Shown one piece after another: positions 16,996 through 27,036 of a stretch of 64,000 nt of DNA (its first letter is position 1; each line of letters opens with the position of its first letter). The stretch covers positions 1 to 64,000 of the forward strand of contig NZ_JAKCPW010000007.1 of NCBI RefSeq assembly GCF_021440085.1, in the 5' to 3' direction. The notes beneath the pieces are model-generated. The model saw only the letters and a program-made list of their open reading frames with translations, was not told the DNA's origin and ran no database searches. This stretch comes from Dyadobacter sp. CY261 (GTDB lineage: Bacteria > Bacteroidota > Bacteroidia > Cytophagales > Spirosomataceae). The position numbers and the translations under genes are program-made.

Positions 16996-17910
16996 ATGCA
17001 GGGGCAACCAGTGGTTTTTAATAATATTTCAGCCTTAATGAAGCGGGTCGGCTTGCCCTCGCCCCTGCATCCGCTGATCACTCTGGTTAATTATGATGAA
17101 AACAGGCCCAGTCTGGCCGATGCCGGGAGTCAATATTTGCTACATTTTTATAAAATAGCTTTTAAGTTGAGGTTCAATGGCAAGGCCAAATACGGACCTG
17201 GATCTTATGATTTTCGCGATGGCGGGCTTGCTTTCGTTGGGCCCAATCAGATCGTCCAGCTGTCCGATGATTTGGAGGAACACGAGGGTTATGCATTATA
17301 CTTTCATCCCGATCTCTTTTACAAACATCCGCTTGCATCCCGCATTCACCGATATGGCTTTTTCGCGTATTCGGTCTCCGAAGCATTGTTTCTCTCCGAG
17401 AAAGAGAAGAGTGTAATCAAAGGTGTATTTGAGTCAATAGCGACGGAGCTGGAAACACAAACTGACCATTTCAGCCTGGAAGTGCTGGTTTCGCAAATCG
17501 AACTGCTCCTTCATCACTGCAATCGGTTTTACAATCGGCAATTCCTGACTCGCAATGTAGCTCATCACGACCTGATCGATCAGATGAATGCATTTTTGAA
17601 TGAGCGCTTTGAGAAGAACGAGGCGCTGGTCAAAGGCTTGCCGACGACCCAGGAAATAGCAGAGGAATTGAAAGTTTCGCAGCGATACTTGTCCGACATG
17701 CTGAAATCGCTTACAGGCCAGACTACCCAGCAGCATATTCATTTAAAGATGGTTGAGAAAGCCAAGGAAATGATGGGCAGCGATTCACTCACCACAGCAG
17801 ATGTGGCTTATGCATTGGGTTTCGAGCATCCGCAGTCTTTCAACAAATTATTCAAACAGAAAACCGGCATGTCACCCGCTGCTTTTCGAAAGTTGTTACA
17901 TCCGAATTAG
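16996..17910 (+). CDS. AraC-family transcriptional regulator
   Basis: A 304-residue regulator: an N-terminal cupin-like sensing domain (about 20-170) and a C-terminal double helix-turn-helix of about 100 residues: TQEIAEELKVSQRYLSDMLK, then SLTGQTTQQHIHLKMVEKAK, then VAYALGFEHPQSFNKLFKQK and the typical end TGMSPAAFRKL. It follows the SDR gene closely and probably controls it in response to a small ligand or to redox stress. Its stop is 39 bp before the predicted two-component binding site at 17950. Confidence 0.92.
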   Translation: MQGQPVVFNNISALMKRVGLPSPLHPLITLVNYDENRPSLADAGSQYLLHFYKIAFKLRFNGKAKYGPGSYDFRDGGLAFVGPNQIVQLSDDLEEHEGYALYFHPDLFYKHPLASRIHRYGFFAYSVSEALFLSEKEKSVIKGVFESIATELETQTDHFSLEVLVSQIELLLHHCNRFYNRQFLTRNVAHHDLIDQMNAFLNERFEKNEALVKGLPTTQEIAEELKVSQRYLSDMLKSLTGQTTQQHIHLKMVEKAKEMMGSDSLTTADVAYALGFEHPQSFNKLFKQKTGMSPAAFRKLLHPN

Positions 17911-17949
17911 CAACTTAACACATGACGTCTGATTCCGCAATAATGTCCT

Positions 17950-17964
17950 AGGGTTTTCCCTAAG
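17950..17964 (+). promoter_or_regulatory. predicted response-regulator operator (single AGGG-N4-CCCT site)
   Basis: The sequence AGGGTTTTCCCTAAG is an inverted repeat (AGGG, four T, CCCT) upstream of the LuxR-type regulator gene. The same element recurs as tandem pairs before both GH26 loci. A TAnnTTTG-like box (TACTTTCG, 18013-18020) lies 62 bp from its GGG, matching the 63 bp seen for the distal site of the other two promoters. This suggests autoregulation. Confidence 0.5.
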
Positions 17965-18039
17965 ATTTATAATGTGGAAGCTTTTTGCATTATGTTCACC
18001 GCTGATTCATCGTACTTTCGATCGGTAGATATAAATTAC

Positions 18040-18687
18040 ATGATACGAGTCCTCATCGCGGATGACCATAATGTCTTTGTTGAAGGCATCGAGTCGCTTA
18101 TTTCAGGATCACTGGATATTGAAGTGACTGAGCGCTGCCACACGGTACAGTCAGTTATTGAGCGATTAAGCCAGACTGCGATCGACGTCGTGTTACTCGA
18201 TATCTCGTTTCCCTACATTGAAGACGGCCTTGGCCTTTGTGAGTATATAGTCCGTACGTACCCGGAAACGAAAGTGGTAGCACTCACTATGCACGACGAT
18301 GCCAGTCTCATTAAGCGGGTCGTGAAAAAGGGCGCGAAAGGCTATTTGTTGAAGAATACCACGAAAACGGAGTTGCTACGGGCCATCCAGGCGGTTCACC
18401 ACGAGAAGCAATATTTCAATCAATCGATCACGCAAATTCTGTTGAACGATAGCCCCAAAACCAGAAGGTCAACGGCCGGCATTGGCGCAAAACCACACCT
18501 CAGCCCTCGCGAATCGGAAGTGCTGACCCGTATTGCGCAGGGATTAACAACGCAGCAGATGGCAACTCAGTTATTTGTGAGCGCCAAAGCAATCGAATTT
18601 CACCGAAGCAGTCTACTTATGAAGTTCGGTGTTCCTAACACAGCCCTACTGATAAAGACGGCTATGGAGATGCAAATGATTGATTAG
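18040..18687 (+). CDS. LuxR/NarL-type response regulator
   Basis: A 215-residue response regulator: a receiver domain with acidic pocket DD at residues 8-9, phospho-acceptor D54 in VVLLDISFPY, then the conserved T and K in the A-L-T-M and K-K-G-A-K-G-Y-L-L-K segments, and a C-terminal LuxR helix-turn-helix, HLSPRESEVLTRIAQGLTTQ and VSAKAIEFHRSSLLMKFGV. ATG 18040 is chosen because it starts directly at MIRVLIADDH; an upstream in-frame ATG at 17974 adds 22 unlikely residues. It is followed at once by a histidine kinase, and the downstream genes form a mannan-type locus. The inverted-repeat motif at 17950, 20517 and 37715 is its most likely binding site. Confidence 0.92.
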   Translation: MIRVLIADDHNVFVEGIESLISGSLDIEVTERCHTVQSVIERLSQTAIDVVLLDISFPYIEDGLGLCEYIVRTYPETKVVALTMHDDASLIKRVVKKGAKGYLLKNTTKTELLRAIQAVHHEKQYFNQSITQILLNDSPKTRRSTAGIGAKPHLSPRESEVLTRIAQGLTTQQMATQLFVSAKAIEFHRSSLLMKFGVPNTALLIKTAMEMQMID

Positions 18688-18715
18688 TTCTATTTTGTCA
18701 TTACACGTAATGCTC

Positions 18716-20485
18716 ATGAAATGCTGTTCTCCTCGGTCTGGTTGGCGGATCATTTTCCTTTTCTTAGTTATCCTAACTGGCGGGTTTCAATCCGTTAAGG
18801 CGGTATCGGACACGACGTCTGTTGATAGCTTAAAAAGACAGATTGAAATTTTGGTGCAGGATGAGCATTACAGTCAGGCTGCAAAGGCTTACGATTCCTT
18901 GGGTAAACTATACCATCGGCAGTACGGATACAATAAATACACGATGGATTCTTACCTAAGTAGCTTGAAATACTACAGCCTGATGGGCGACTCACTCGGA
19001 TATTTTAATCAGTACCTGGTGATAGGAGACTACTACAGCCAGGATTACTTCATGCATGCTTACGCCGAACAATACCTGAAAAAAGCCCAGCAATATTTTG
19101 AGCGAACCCATAACATGCCCAAAGTCATTGAATCCCGATTGGGTTTGCACAATATCGCTCAACATGTAGAGCCAATGCCGCCCAGTTTGAAAACGCACCT
19201 GCGCGAAACCGAGCGACTTAGCGTAAAGTACAACCAGCCCTATTCTCAGGCCTATGCTCTTAGTGTGCTGGCCAATACGTACCTACTGGCCAAGCAGCCC
19301 GATTCTGCATACTATTTTGCCAGCCGAAGTCTGATCATATCAAATCGATTAAAGGTTAACTGGTTAATTGCCTTGAATCACTTTTACCTGGGCCTGGTTG
19401 AGCAATTCAGACATCATAGTATGGCTGCTATAGAAGCGTACCAGAAGAGCTACAACTTATCGAAGACTGAAAATAGTCTGGGCATGATGCGGGAATTGTC
19501 GCGTCACACGGCAGATAGCTATTCCCGTATGGGCGACTATAAAAAGGCATACGATTGGTCATTAAGAACGCTCGATTTTACGGTGCAGTTTTACGCATCG
19601 GAACAAACAAAGAGTATTCGTTTGCAGGAACTGGATAGTCAGATCAAAACGTTGGCTGTTGAAAAACAACTGGTTGAAGAACAAAGTCGCAACCAGAACG
19701 TATTGAATTCTGCGCTGTTTATTGGCTTTATAATCAGTATTATAGGCGTGTTTACATTGGTGTATCTAAGGCGCCAGCAAAAATTGATTGATCATCAGCA
19801 CACGGTCATCGCACAGCAACAGATTCGACAATTGGAGCTTAAATCGCTACGTGCCATGATCGAAGGGCAAGAGGGCGAACGGAGTCGGATTGCGCGTGAT
19901 CTACACGACGGTCTGGGCATTCAACTTTCACGAATTAAACTATTTATTGAAGCGCATCAGGAAGAATTGCCTTTATCCGTCAAGGAACCCTTGAACCAGT
20001 TTCTGGATGAAGCCTGCACCGAAACCCGGCTGATCTCCAACGATCTGCGCCCATATGCGCTATCAACATTCGGCCTCGTTCCGGCGCTGGAAGACCTGGT
20101 GCAAAAGCTGAATCTGGTTAATAAAACAAAGCTGATTTTAGACCATTATGGCGAGATGCCCCCTTTGGGCGATGAAGCTGCCGTCATGATCTACCGGGTA
20201 GTGCAAGAGTTGCTCAATAATGCGCTGAAACACGCACACGCTCAAGTGGTGAGGGTCCAGCTTATGGTCAATGAAGAAACAATCTTGATTAGTGTCGATG
20301 ACGATGGCCTGGGGGCTGATTTCGATAATCTGCTATCAAAAGGAAGTGGTATCGCCAACATTAAGTCCCGCATTGCCTACCTCGGCGGGCAGGTTATGTG
20401 GCACGGCGAAGCCGGAAAAGGAACGTCGGTTATGATTTCGTTGCCTATGCAAAAGTTACAAAAAACGGAAGCGTCTGTGGCTTGA
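18716..20485 (+). CDS. TPR-type sensor histidine kinase (HisKA_3)
   Basis: A 589-residue sensor: signal peptide (residues 1-29), a helical TPR-like periplasmic sensor (about 35-310, with repeated A-Y-x-S/L-x-L helices), a single membrane helix at about 331-352 followed by a coiled-coil linker, then the HisKA_3 dimerisation helix with phospho-acceptor H397 in RIARDLHDGLG, and a HATPase_c domain with N box QELLNNALKHA, DDDGLGAD and the SGIANIKSR glycine block. HisKA_3 kinases partner LuxR-type regulators, and the regulator gene ends 28 bp upstream. ATG 18716 is preferred because it gives the signal peptide; TTG 18680 and ATG 18710 are alternatives, the first overlapping the regulator. It likely senses an oligosaccharide or cell-surface cue for the next operon. 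Confidence 0.9.
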   Translation: MKCCSPRSGWRIIFLFLVILTGGFQSVKAVSDTTSVDSLKRQIEILVQDEHYSQAAKAYDSLGKLYHRQYGYNKYTMDSYLSSLKYYSLMGDSLGYFNQYLVIGDYYSQDYFMHAYAEQYLKKAQQYFERTHNMPKVIESRLGLHNIAQHVEPMPPSLKTHLRETERLSVKYNQPYSQAYALSVLANTYLLAKQPDSAYYFASRSLIISNRLKVNWLIALNHFYLGLVEQFRHHSMAAIEAYQKSYNLSKTENSLGMMRELSRHTADSYSRMGDYKKAYDWSLRTLDFTVQFYASEQTKSIRLQELDSQIKTLAVEKQLVEEQSRNQNVLNSALFIGFIISIIGVFTLVYLRRQQKLIDHQHTVIAQQQIRQLELKSLRAMIEGQEGERSRIARDLHDGLGIQLSRIKLFIEAHQEELPLSVKEPLNQFLDEACTETRLISNDLRPYALSTFGLVPALEDLVQKLNLVNKTKLILDHYGEMPPLGDEAAVMIYRVVQELLNNALKHAHAQVVRVQLMVNEETILISVDDDGLGADFDNLLSKGSGIANIKSRIAYLGGQVMWHGEAGKGTSVMISLPMQKLQKTEASVA

Positions 20486-20516
20486 GAATCCAAAATTGAA
20501 TACTGCTTCCTTATCT

Positions 20517-20588
20517 CGGGTTTTCCCTAAGTTTTTAAAAAGTAGGGTTTTCCTTAATGCATCTCCATGTCGATCCGTCCTATTTTTG
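20517..20588 (+). promoter_or_regulatory. promoter with tandem operators for the GH26-SusCD operon
   Basis: Two operator copies (GGGTTTTCCCTAAG from 20518 and AGGGTTTTCCTTAA from 20544) lie 27 bp apart. A TATTTTTG box at 20581-20588 fits the Bacteroidota TAnnTTTG -7 element, 36 bp from the proximal GGG. The 110-bp block, including ATCCGTCCTA before the -7 box, is closely repeated at 37715-37786 with identical spacings. No clear -33 element is seen, as expected for an activator-dependent promoter. Confidence 0.6.
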
Positions 20589-20637
20589 CTAAGTAAAATT
20601 CTATTTCGGCTATTCCTAACTTTTACCTTATTAGAGT

Positions 20638-23600
20638 ATGCAAACTCTTTTACTAAATAATTTTATGTCAACATTTCGAGGGTTGACAGGGACTATCACA
20701 ATTTGTCTCATTGCTTTACTAAGCATTAGCACATCGGTATTTGGCGCCGATCCAATTAAACTGGAAGCCGAAGCCGCTCAGGGTGTGACCCTTAATGGCG
20801 TACAGATTGTGCAAGATCAACCCGGTTATTCCGGGACGGGTTATGCCTGGGGGTTCGATGACGACAGCAACGGGGGCGATAACATGGTTTTTACCTTTGC
20901 AGCCCCAGCAGGAAACTATCAACTCACCATTGGGTATTACTCACCTTACGGCGATAAAAAGACCCGGCTGACGGTGAACGGTGCCAGCAGCGAGCATGAT
21001 TTGAAATTAACCGATACAAGCTTTGGAGCTGCCGTAATCGGTTCGTTTCAACTGCCGAACGGACAGAACACAATAACCATTAACAAGAACTGGGGTTACT
21101 ACGGCATCGACTTCATTGTGCTGACACCCGCATCGGTCAAGCCACCGACTGTCGTTCCGCTGGTCAATGGGCGGGCCGAAGCCGAAGCTGGCGATCTGAC
21201 GGGCGTGGCTATGTCAAGCACAAATGCTGGATATTCAGGAACCGGCTACGTAACAGGCTTCGACAATGCGACAGATCAGGTAAGTATTACGGTCAACGCC
21301 ACCGCAGGGCTATATGACTTTTCCATCGGCTACGCATCACCCAATGGCGACAAAGGGGTGGACTTTCAGGTGAATGATGAAAAAGGAAGTAGTACATTAA
21401 AACAAACATTTGGGGGATTTAGCAATTCAGCCGCAGGCAAATTTCTGTTGACCGCCGGACTAAATACCATCACCATCTACAGAGGTTGGGGATACTTCGA
21501 TATCGACTACATTCAGCTAACGCGAACAACGGCCTCCCTGCCAATTAAGCCTTCAAAAATGCTGGTCGATGCACAGGCTACGTTGTCAACGAAGGGATTG
21601 TTTTCGTATCTGGTTGATCAATATGGTAGTAAAGTACTTTCAGGCCAACAAGATGATGTCGAATATGTCCTGGAAAAAACGGGCAAGGAACCGGCTATTG
21701 GTTCGTTCGACCTGATGGACTATTCGCCCAGCCGGGTTCAGTTTGGCACGTCGCCCACGCGTAACAGCGAAGCCATTATCGACTGGGCAAAGAAAGGCGA
21801 AGGCCGCGGGCTTATCAGTCTGATGTGGCACTGGAACGCGCCGACCGATCTGATCAATCAAGCACCCGATCAGCTCTGGTGGCGGGGATTTTATACCGAG
21901 GCTACGACCTTCGATCTGGCTGCTGCTCTGGCCGATAAAAACAGCACCCGTTACCAACTGTTGCTCAGCGACATTGACGCCATTGCCCTGCAACTCAAAA
22001 AGTTTCAGGCGGCTGACGTACCAGTTCTCTGGCGCCCGCTGCACGAAGCCCCCGGCGGCTGGTTCTGGTGGGGAGCAAAAGGAGCGGGTCCGTTCAAGGA
22101 ACTCTGGCAATTGATGTACAATCGAATGACCAATTACCACCAGTTGCATAACCTCATCTGGGTATATACAGGTACAGATACAATCAACCCCGACTGGTAC
22201 CCTGGCGATCAATATGTGGATGTCGTTGGCGAAGATATTTATGCAGACCCAACGGCCAATTTAAGTGGTAACTGGGCGAATGCGCAGGCCCTGTTCAATG
22301 GTAAAAAACTGGTAGCATTAACCGAAACGGGAAATTTGCCAAACCCCGACAAAGTTCGCGGATTTGCTACGTGGTGGTCTTGGTTTGCTGTATGGACGGG
22401 AGCGGATTATATCAAAAAACAGCCAATTGATCAGTTGAAAACGGTATATGCGGATACCGATGTGATCACGCGGGATGAACTTCCAAACTGGCGGCCACCT
22501 GTTACGCTAAAAGTGCAATATCAGGATGCCGATAAAGGCAATGCCAACAACACGACTATCCGGCCAAATTTGATGCTTGTTAATGAAGGATCAACACCAG
22601 TTCCATATAGTGAGCTTACGGTCCGGTATTGGTTTACAGCTGAAAATTATGCGGGTATCAATGCTTATATCGACTATGCCCAACTTGGCAGCAATAAAAT
22701 CAAAACAAAATACGTGGCTCTGCCCAATCCACGTAACGGTGCTACCGGGTATCTCGAATACAGCTTTGATCCGTCGGCGGGTAATCTGGCGGTTGGTAAC
22801 TCAGGTGTAATCCAATCACGGGTTGTCAACAGCGATTATACGAATCTGAGCGAGCAAGACGACTATTCTTATCAGGCTGCAACGAATTTTACCCTCAACA
22901 ACCACATCACATTATACCGTACTGGTTCAGATGGTGTAGCGCAATTGATTTGGGGTATTGAACCGGATGTGGTTCCATCGGTCGTGAAACTGAAAGCATT
23001 GACCCAAAACCGAAACAGCGGAACGAATAACAGCTCGATCAATACATTTATGAGCATCGTTAACGAGGGTAATGTGCCCATTTCCTACGGTGATCTATCA
23101 GTACGCTACTGGTTTACGGCCGAAGGAACGCAGAGTCTGAATTTTTTCACGGACTATGCCAAGCTGGGTAACGCCAATGTGACGGGTCAGTTTGTGCGGA
23201 ACGCGGGTCGAAGCCAGGGCGATACCTATTTACAACTGAATGTCAAGCCAACGGCGGGCATGCTGTACCCGGCAAGCAATACCGGCAATATTCAGTATCG
23301 AATTGCCAAGGCAGACTGGTCTAAATTTAACGAGAGCAATGACTATTCATACAAGCCCGCGGCAGCAATGGATACAAATAGCCACGTAACAGTCTATTAC
23401 AAAGGTCAATTGGTATTCGGGACCGAGCCGGCTGTGCTTAGCACCGCACGTATGGCGGCTGATGAAAAAACGACTTCTTTACAGGTTTCAGTGCTGGGAA
23501 ATCCAGTGGTCGGAGAAAATGCCCAGGTGGACATTCGGGGTGCCGCGGGAGCTGCGGTGTGGATGTCGCTAACTGCCGTAAATGGCACAACTATACTTGA

Positions 23601-23727
23601 AAAAAAGGTAGATCAAGCCGCTGAAATAGAGCGTCAAGTACTGCATTTGGGCAAAAGCACCGGCATCTATTTACTACGTGTCAGTACGCTGAATGAGTCC
23701 TCAACCGTAAAAATCATCAAACCATAA
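20638..23727 (+). CDS. multimodular GH26 glycanase (probable beta-mannanase) with four CBM-like domains and a T9SS tail
   Basis: A 1029-residue secreted enzyme. After a signal peptide (about 1-36) come two beta-sandwich modules of CBM35/CBM6 type (about 40-163 and 178-298, both with A-E-A-E openings and W-G-Y-Y/F-x-I-D-F/Y-I ends), a GH26 catalytic domain (about 310-610) with acid/base E470 in WRPLHEAPGGWFWWG and nucleophile E563 in ALTETGN, then two CBM3-like modules (about 622-770 and 782-930) with NGST/NNTTIRPNLMLVNEG and VRYWFTAE signatures, and a C-terminal T9SS sorting domain (about 950-1029) ending in TVKIIKP. GH26 enzymes are mostly endo-beta-1,4-mannanases. It would be secreted by type IX secretion and tethered or released outside, cutting mannan bound to cellulose. 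It heads the operon before SusC/SusD. ATG 20665 is a possible later start. Confidence 0.9.
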   Translation: MQTLLLNNFMSTFRGLTGTITICLIALLSISTSVFGADPIKLEAEAAQGVTLNGVQIVQDQPGYSGTGYAWGFDDDSNGGDNMVFTFAAPAGNYQLTIGYYSPYGDKKTRLTVNGASSEHDLKLTDTSFGAAVIGSFQLPNGQNTITINKNWGYYGIDFIVLTPASVKPPTVVPLVNGRAEAEAGDLTGVAMSSTNAGYSGTGYVTGFDNATDQVSITVNATAGLYDFSIGYASPNGDKGVDFQVNDEKGSSTLKQTFGGFSNSAAGKFLLTAGLNTITIYRGWGYFDIDYIQLTRTTASLPIKPSKMLVDAQATLSTKGLFSYLVDQYGSKVLSGQQDDVEYVLEKTGKEPAIGSFDLMDYSPSRVQFGTSPTRNSEAIIDWAKKGEGRGLISLMWHWNAPTDLINQAPDQLWWRGFYTEATTFDLAAALADKNSTRYQLLLSDIDAIALQLKKFQAADVPVLWRPLHEAPGGWFWWGAKGAGPFKELWQLMYNRMTNYHQLHNLIWVYTGTDTINPDWYPGDQYVDVVGEDIYADPTANLSGNWANAQALFNGKKLVALTETGNLPNPDKVRGFATWWSWFAVWTGADYIKKQPIDQLKTVYADTDVITRDELPNWRPPVTLKVQYQDADKGNANNTTIRPNLMLVNEGSTPVPYSELTVRYWFTAENYAGINAYIDYAQLGSNKIKTKYVALPNPRNGATGYLEYSFDPSAGNLAVGNSGVIQSRVVNSDYTNLSEQDDYSYQAATNFTLNNHITLYRTGSDGVAQLIWGIEPDVVPSVVKLKALTQNRNSGTNNSSINTFMSIVNEGNVPISYGDLSVRYWFTAEGTQSLNFFTDYAKLGNANVTGQFVRNAGRSQGDTYLQLNVKPTAGMLYPASNTGNIQYRIAKADWSKFNESNDYSYKPAAAMDTNSHVTVYYKGQLVFGTEPAVLSTARMAADEKTTSLQVSVLGNPVVGENAQVDIRGAAGAAVWMSLTAVNGTTILEKKVDQAAEIERQVLHLGKSTGIYLLRVSTLNESSTVKIIKP

Positions 23728-23797
23728 CCACTTACCCTGACGCATCGGTCGGAGGTAAAGAATCTTATCCCGTCATACCAATAAATTCTAATATAAT

Positions 23798-26700
23798 ATG
23801 AAAGAAACTGTATTATTTGACAGAATCAATCAGTACAAAACGCTGACGTTAAGTTCACTCTTTCTGGTTGTGCTAACTCTTTGCACAGCCGTTGCACAGG
23901 ACCGGCAGATTACTGGTAAAATAACCGAGGGCCAGGGGGCCGGTGTTGTGCCAGGCACCAACATTACCATTAAAGGCACCACGACCGGTACGGTATCGAA
24001 CGCCGATGGTACGTATACGATCACCGTTCGCGACAACACGGCAACGCTGGTGTTCAGTAGCGTCGGCTACACGAGTCAGAGTATTGCGGTTGGTACGAAG
24101 TCGGTCATTGATGTAGATCTGGTTCCGGACGCTAAATCCTTGAACGAAGTTGTCGTGGTGGGTTACGGTACGCAACAGCGGAAAGACATCACCGGTGCCA
24201 TCAGTTCAGTAAGTGCGGCACAGATTGAAAAAGTGCCGGTTACTACCTTGGATCAGGCACTTCAAGGTCGCTCGCCCGGGGTTCAGGTGACGAATAACGA
24301 TGGTTCGCCGGGTGGTGGCGTTTCCGTTCAAATTCGCGGAACGGGTACGTTTGGCGACAACTCGCCCCTCTACGTTGTAGATGGCTATCCTATTTCCGGC
24401 GGTCTCAATACGTTGAACCCCAATGATATTGCGTCGATGGAAATCCTGAAAGATGCATCGGCAACGGCCATTTACGGTAACCGGGCTTCCAACGGGGTCG
24501 TTATCGTGACGACCAAGCGCGGGAAGCAGGGCGCGTTACAAGTCTCGTTCGATGCCTACGGATCGATGCAGGCGACTCCCAAATTATATAAAGTATTGAA
24601 TGCACAGGATTTCGCTTCGTTTGCGACGGAGATCGCTGACAAGGAATCCTATCCAATTTTACCGGAATGGCGCAATCCATCGACACTACGGAATATCGAC
24701 TGGCAGAAAGAAGTGTACCAAACCGGCTACCGGCAAAACTATAATCTGGCCTTGCGTGGTGGCAGCGACAAGGTGCAGACGTCCCTTTCTCTGGGCTATT
24801 TTGATCAGCGCGGAACGATTAAGTTTTCAAATTTCAAGCGTTACAATGGTAGCCTGAACCTGGATTATACGCCCGCCAAATGGCTCAAAGTTTCAACCAG
24901 CATGAAGTATACCCGCACGGGTGGTTTCGTAGGTTTTGGCTCGGGCCAGAATGGCGTTGGTAACCTGACCAAACTTATACCGACAATGACGGGTAATCCG
25001 TTGACGGACCAGGTAAAGGATGCCAATGGGAATTACGGCTACTACACCAAAGGCGCCACGGCGGTTTCGGGGAGTACCAATGTCATTGCTGATCTGGAAA
25101 CCACCGACCGGGAGCAGGAATCCAATAACCTGCTGACCAGTACTTATCTGGAAATTACGCCCATTACTGGTTTGCGTCTGAAAACAAACTTTGGCTGGAA
25201 CACCAGCGATGGATCGGGTTATTATTTCACGCCAACAAACAACCGGGTACTGACGCCGCCATTAGCCTTTTATTCTCAGAATGCCAGCAACACGGCGGAG
25301 TGGTTGTGGGAAAATACAATTGCTTATAACAAAACATTTGGCATCCATTCGATTGATTTTGTGGGCGGGGTATCGGCACAGGAAAATAGGTTTCGCCAGA
25401 GTGGCGCCAGTGGCTCCGGGCTGATTAGCGACGAACTGCGCAATGTGGGGTCCATACAGACCGTAACGCCGTATGGCAATCAGCAGACCTGGTCGCTGGC
25501 GTCCCAGTTTGGGCGTTTGACCTATAAATTGCTTGATCGCTACATCATTACCGGTACGGTACGTCGGGATGGCTCGTCACGTTTTGGCCCGGGTAACAAA
25601 TACGGCGTATTCCCGTCTCTGTCGGTAGCGTGGCGTTTGAAAGATGAACCTATCCTTGCGTCGGTGAATGCGCTGAGTGACTTAAAGTTACGCGGTAGTT
25701 GGGGGAAAGCTGGCAACCAGAATATTGGGCTGTTTCAGTACCAGGGTATCTATAGTTCTGGAAGCAGCCGGAACGACAACAGGGGTTATGTGTTTGGGCA
25801 AACGAAAACGTATTACGATGGCCTTGTCCTGAGTGCGTTACCTAATCCGAATTTAACGTGGGAAAATCAGACGCAGTCGAACATTGGTCTGGACGCGTCT
25901 TTCCTCAATGGCCGTATCAATTTCACGGCTGACTACTACGTGCGCTCATCGAGCGGTTTCCTGCTGAACGTGAACGTACCTAGCCAAACGGGTTTTAGTA
26001 CGGCCACCCGGAACGTAGGTAGCATTCGCAATAGTGGTCTGGAATTGGGGCTGGAATACCGCGAGTCGAGTCACCCTTTTAAATGGGGTGTCAGTGCAAA
26101 TGTGACGACGGTTAGCAATAAGATTCTAAGCTTTGCTGACGGACTCACCTCAGTCGGTAACTTTTCCGATCTGGGGTTCCCGACCTTTGGCGGCAACCTT
26201 TGGACGACGTTTTCCCAATCGCAGGTCGGTGGTGAAGTAGGTGCTTTTTACGGCTTCAAATCAGCTGGGATTTTCCAGGGGAAGGATGAAATCAATGCAT
26301 TGAATGCGGCCGCAGCTGCGAAAAATGGCGCTGGTACGTTTTACCAGGCATCCTCTACAGCTCCCGGCGACCGGCGCTTTGTCGATCAACCTACTGTTAG
26401 GAATAAAGACGGAGTTCTTGAGCCTGACGGACGTATCACCGACGATGACCGGGTGATCATTGGCAGCCCGATTCCGAAATTCTTTGGGGGCGTAAACTTC
26501 GATGGTTCATATGGACAGTTCGACGTTTCCATGTTCTGGTATGCATCGGTCGGGAACGACATTCTGAACTATGCAAAACGGAATCTGCAAAGTCTGGCCA
26601 CCAACGGAGGCGTGGGCGTGGAGAATGTCAGCGAAGAGTTTTATTTGAACCGCTGGACCGAAACCAATCGCTCGACTACCTACGCTCGTGCTGTCCGGGA

Positions 26701-27010
26701 TGATAAAAGCGGTAACACGCGTGTGTCGGATGCCTACGTAGAGGACGGCTCGTTCCTGCGATTACGGAACCTGCAAATTGGCTACACGCTGCCATCTACA
26801 TTGGTACGCAAAATTACTTCTAACCGAATTCGGGTATATGTAAGCGGTCAGAATCTGGTTACGTTCACCAAATACACAGGCCTAGATCCTGAAATAGGGC
26901 AAGTTAGCGATCCAAACAATGGCAGCACGAGCGCGACCGTAAAAGGTGTTGATGTGGGCAATTACCCAACCTCACGCTTCTTTACGCTAGGCCTTAATGT
27001 GCAGTTTTAA
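23798..27010 (+). CDS. SusC/RagA-family TonB-linked outer membrane transporter
   Basis: A 1070-residue SusC-like receptor: signal peptide, an N-terminal carboxypeptidase-D-like domain (about 36-120: GKITEGQGAGVVPGTNITIK), the TonB-box region VVVVGYGTQQRKDITGAIS, a plug domain with RNASNGVVIVTTKRG, and a large beta-barrel ending in aromatic residues (TLGLNVQF). It imports oligosaccharides across the outer membrane with its SusD partner, encoded 26 bp downstream. It lies 70 bp after the GH26 gene and should import the mannan-derived products of that enzyme. Confidence 0.95.
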   Translation: MKETVLFDRINQYKTLTLSSLFLVVLTLCTAVAQDRQITGKITEGQGAGVVPGTNITIKGTTTGTVSNADGTYTITVRDNTATLVFSSVGYTSQSIAVGTKSVIDVDLVPDAKSLNEVVVVGYGTQQRKDITGAISSVSAAQIEKVPVTTLDQALQGRSPGVQVTNNDGSPGGGVSVQIRGTGTFGDNSPLYVVDGYPISGGLNTLNPNDIASMEILKDASATAIYGNRASNGVVIVTTKRGKQGALQVSFDAYGSMQATPKLYKVLNAQDFASFATEIADKESYPILPEWRNPSTLRNIDWQKEVYQTGYRQNYNLALRGGSDKVQTSLSLGYFDQRGTIKFSNFKRYNGSLNLDYTPAKWLKVSTSMKYTRTGGFVGFGSGQNGVGNLTKLIPTMTGNPLTDQVKDANGNYGYYTKGATAVSGSTNVIADLETTDREQESNNLLTSTYLEITPITGLRLKTNFGWNTSDGSGYYFTPTNNRVLTPPLAFYSQNASNTAEWLWENTIAYNKTFGIHSIDFVGGVSAQENRFRQSGASGSGLISDELRNVGSIQTVTPYGNQQTWSLASQFGRLTYKLLDRYIITGTVRRDGSSRFGPGNKYGVFPSLSVAWRLKDEPILASVNALSDLKLRGSWGKAGNQNIGLFQYQGIYSSGSSRNDNRGYVFGQTKTYYDGLVLSALPNPNLTWENQTQSNIGLDASFLNGRINFTADYYVRSSSGFLLNVNVPSQTGFSTATRNVGSIRNSGLELGLEYRESSHPFKWGVSANVTTVSNKILSFADGLTSVGNFSDLGFPTFGGNLWTTFSQSQVGGEVGAFYGFKSAGIFQGKDEINALNAAAAAKNGAGTFYQASSTAPGDRRFVDQPTVRNKDGVLEPDGRITDDDRVIIGSPIPKFFGGVNFDGSYGQFDVSMFWYASVGNDILNYAKRNLQSLATNGGVGVENVSEEFYLNRWTETNRSTTYARAVRDDKSGNTRVSDAYVEDGSFLRLRNLQIGYTLPSTLVRKITSNRIRVYVSGQNLVTFTKYTGLDPEIGQVSDPNNGSTSATVKGVDVGNYPTSRFFTLGLNVQF

Positions 27011-27036
27011 TCTATCTCAATATACATAAACTGAAT

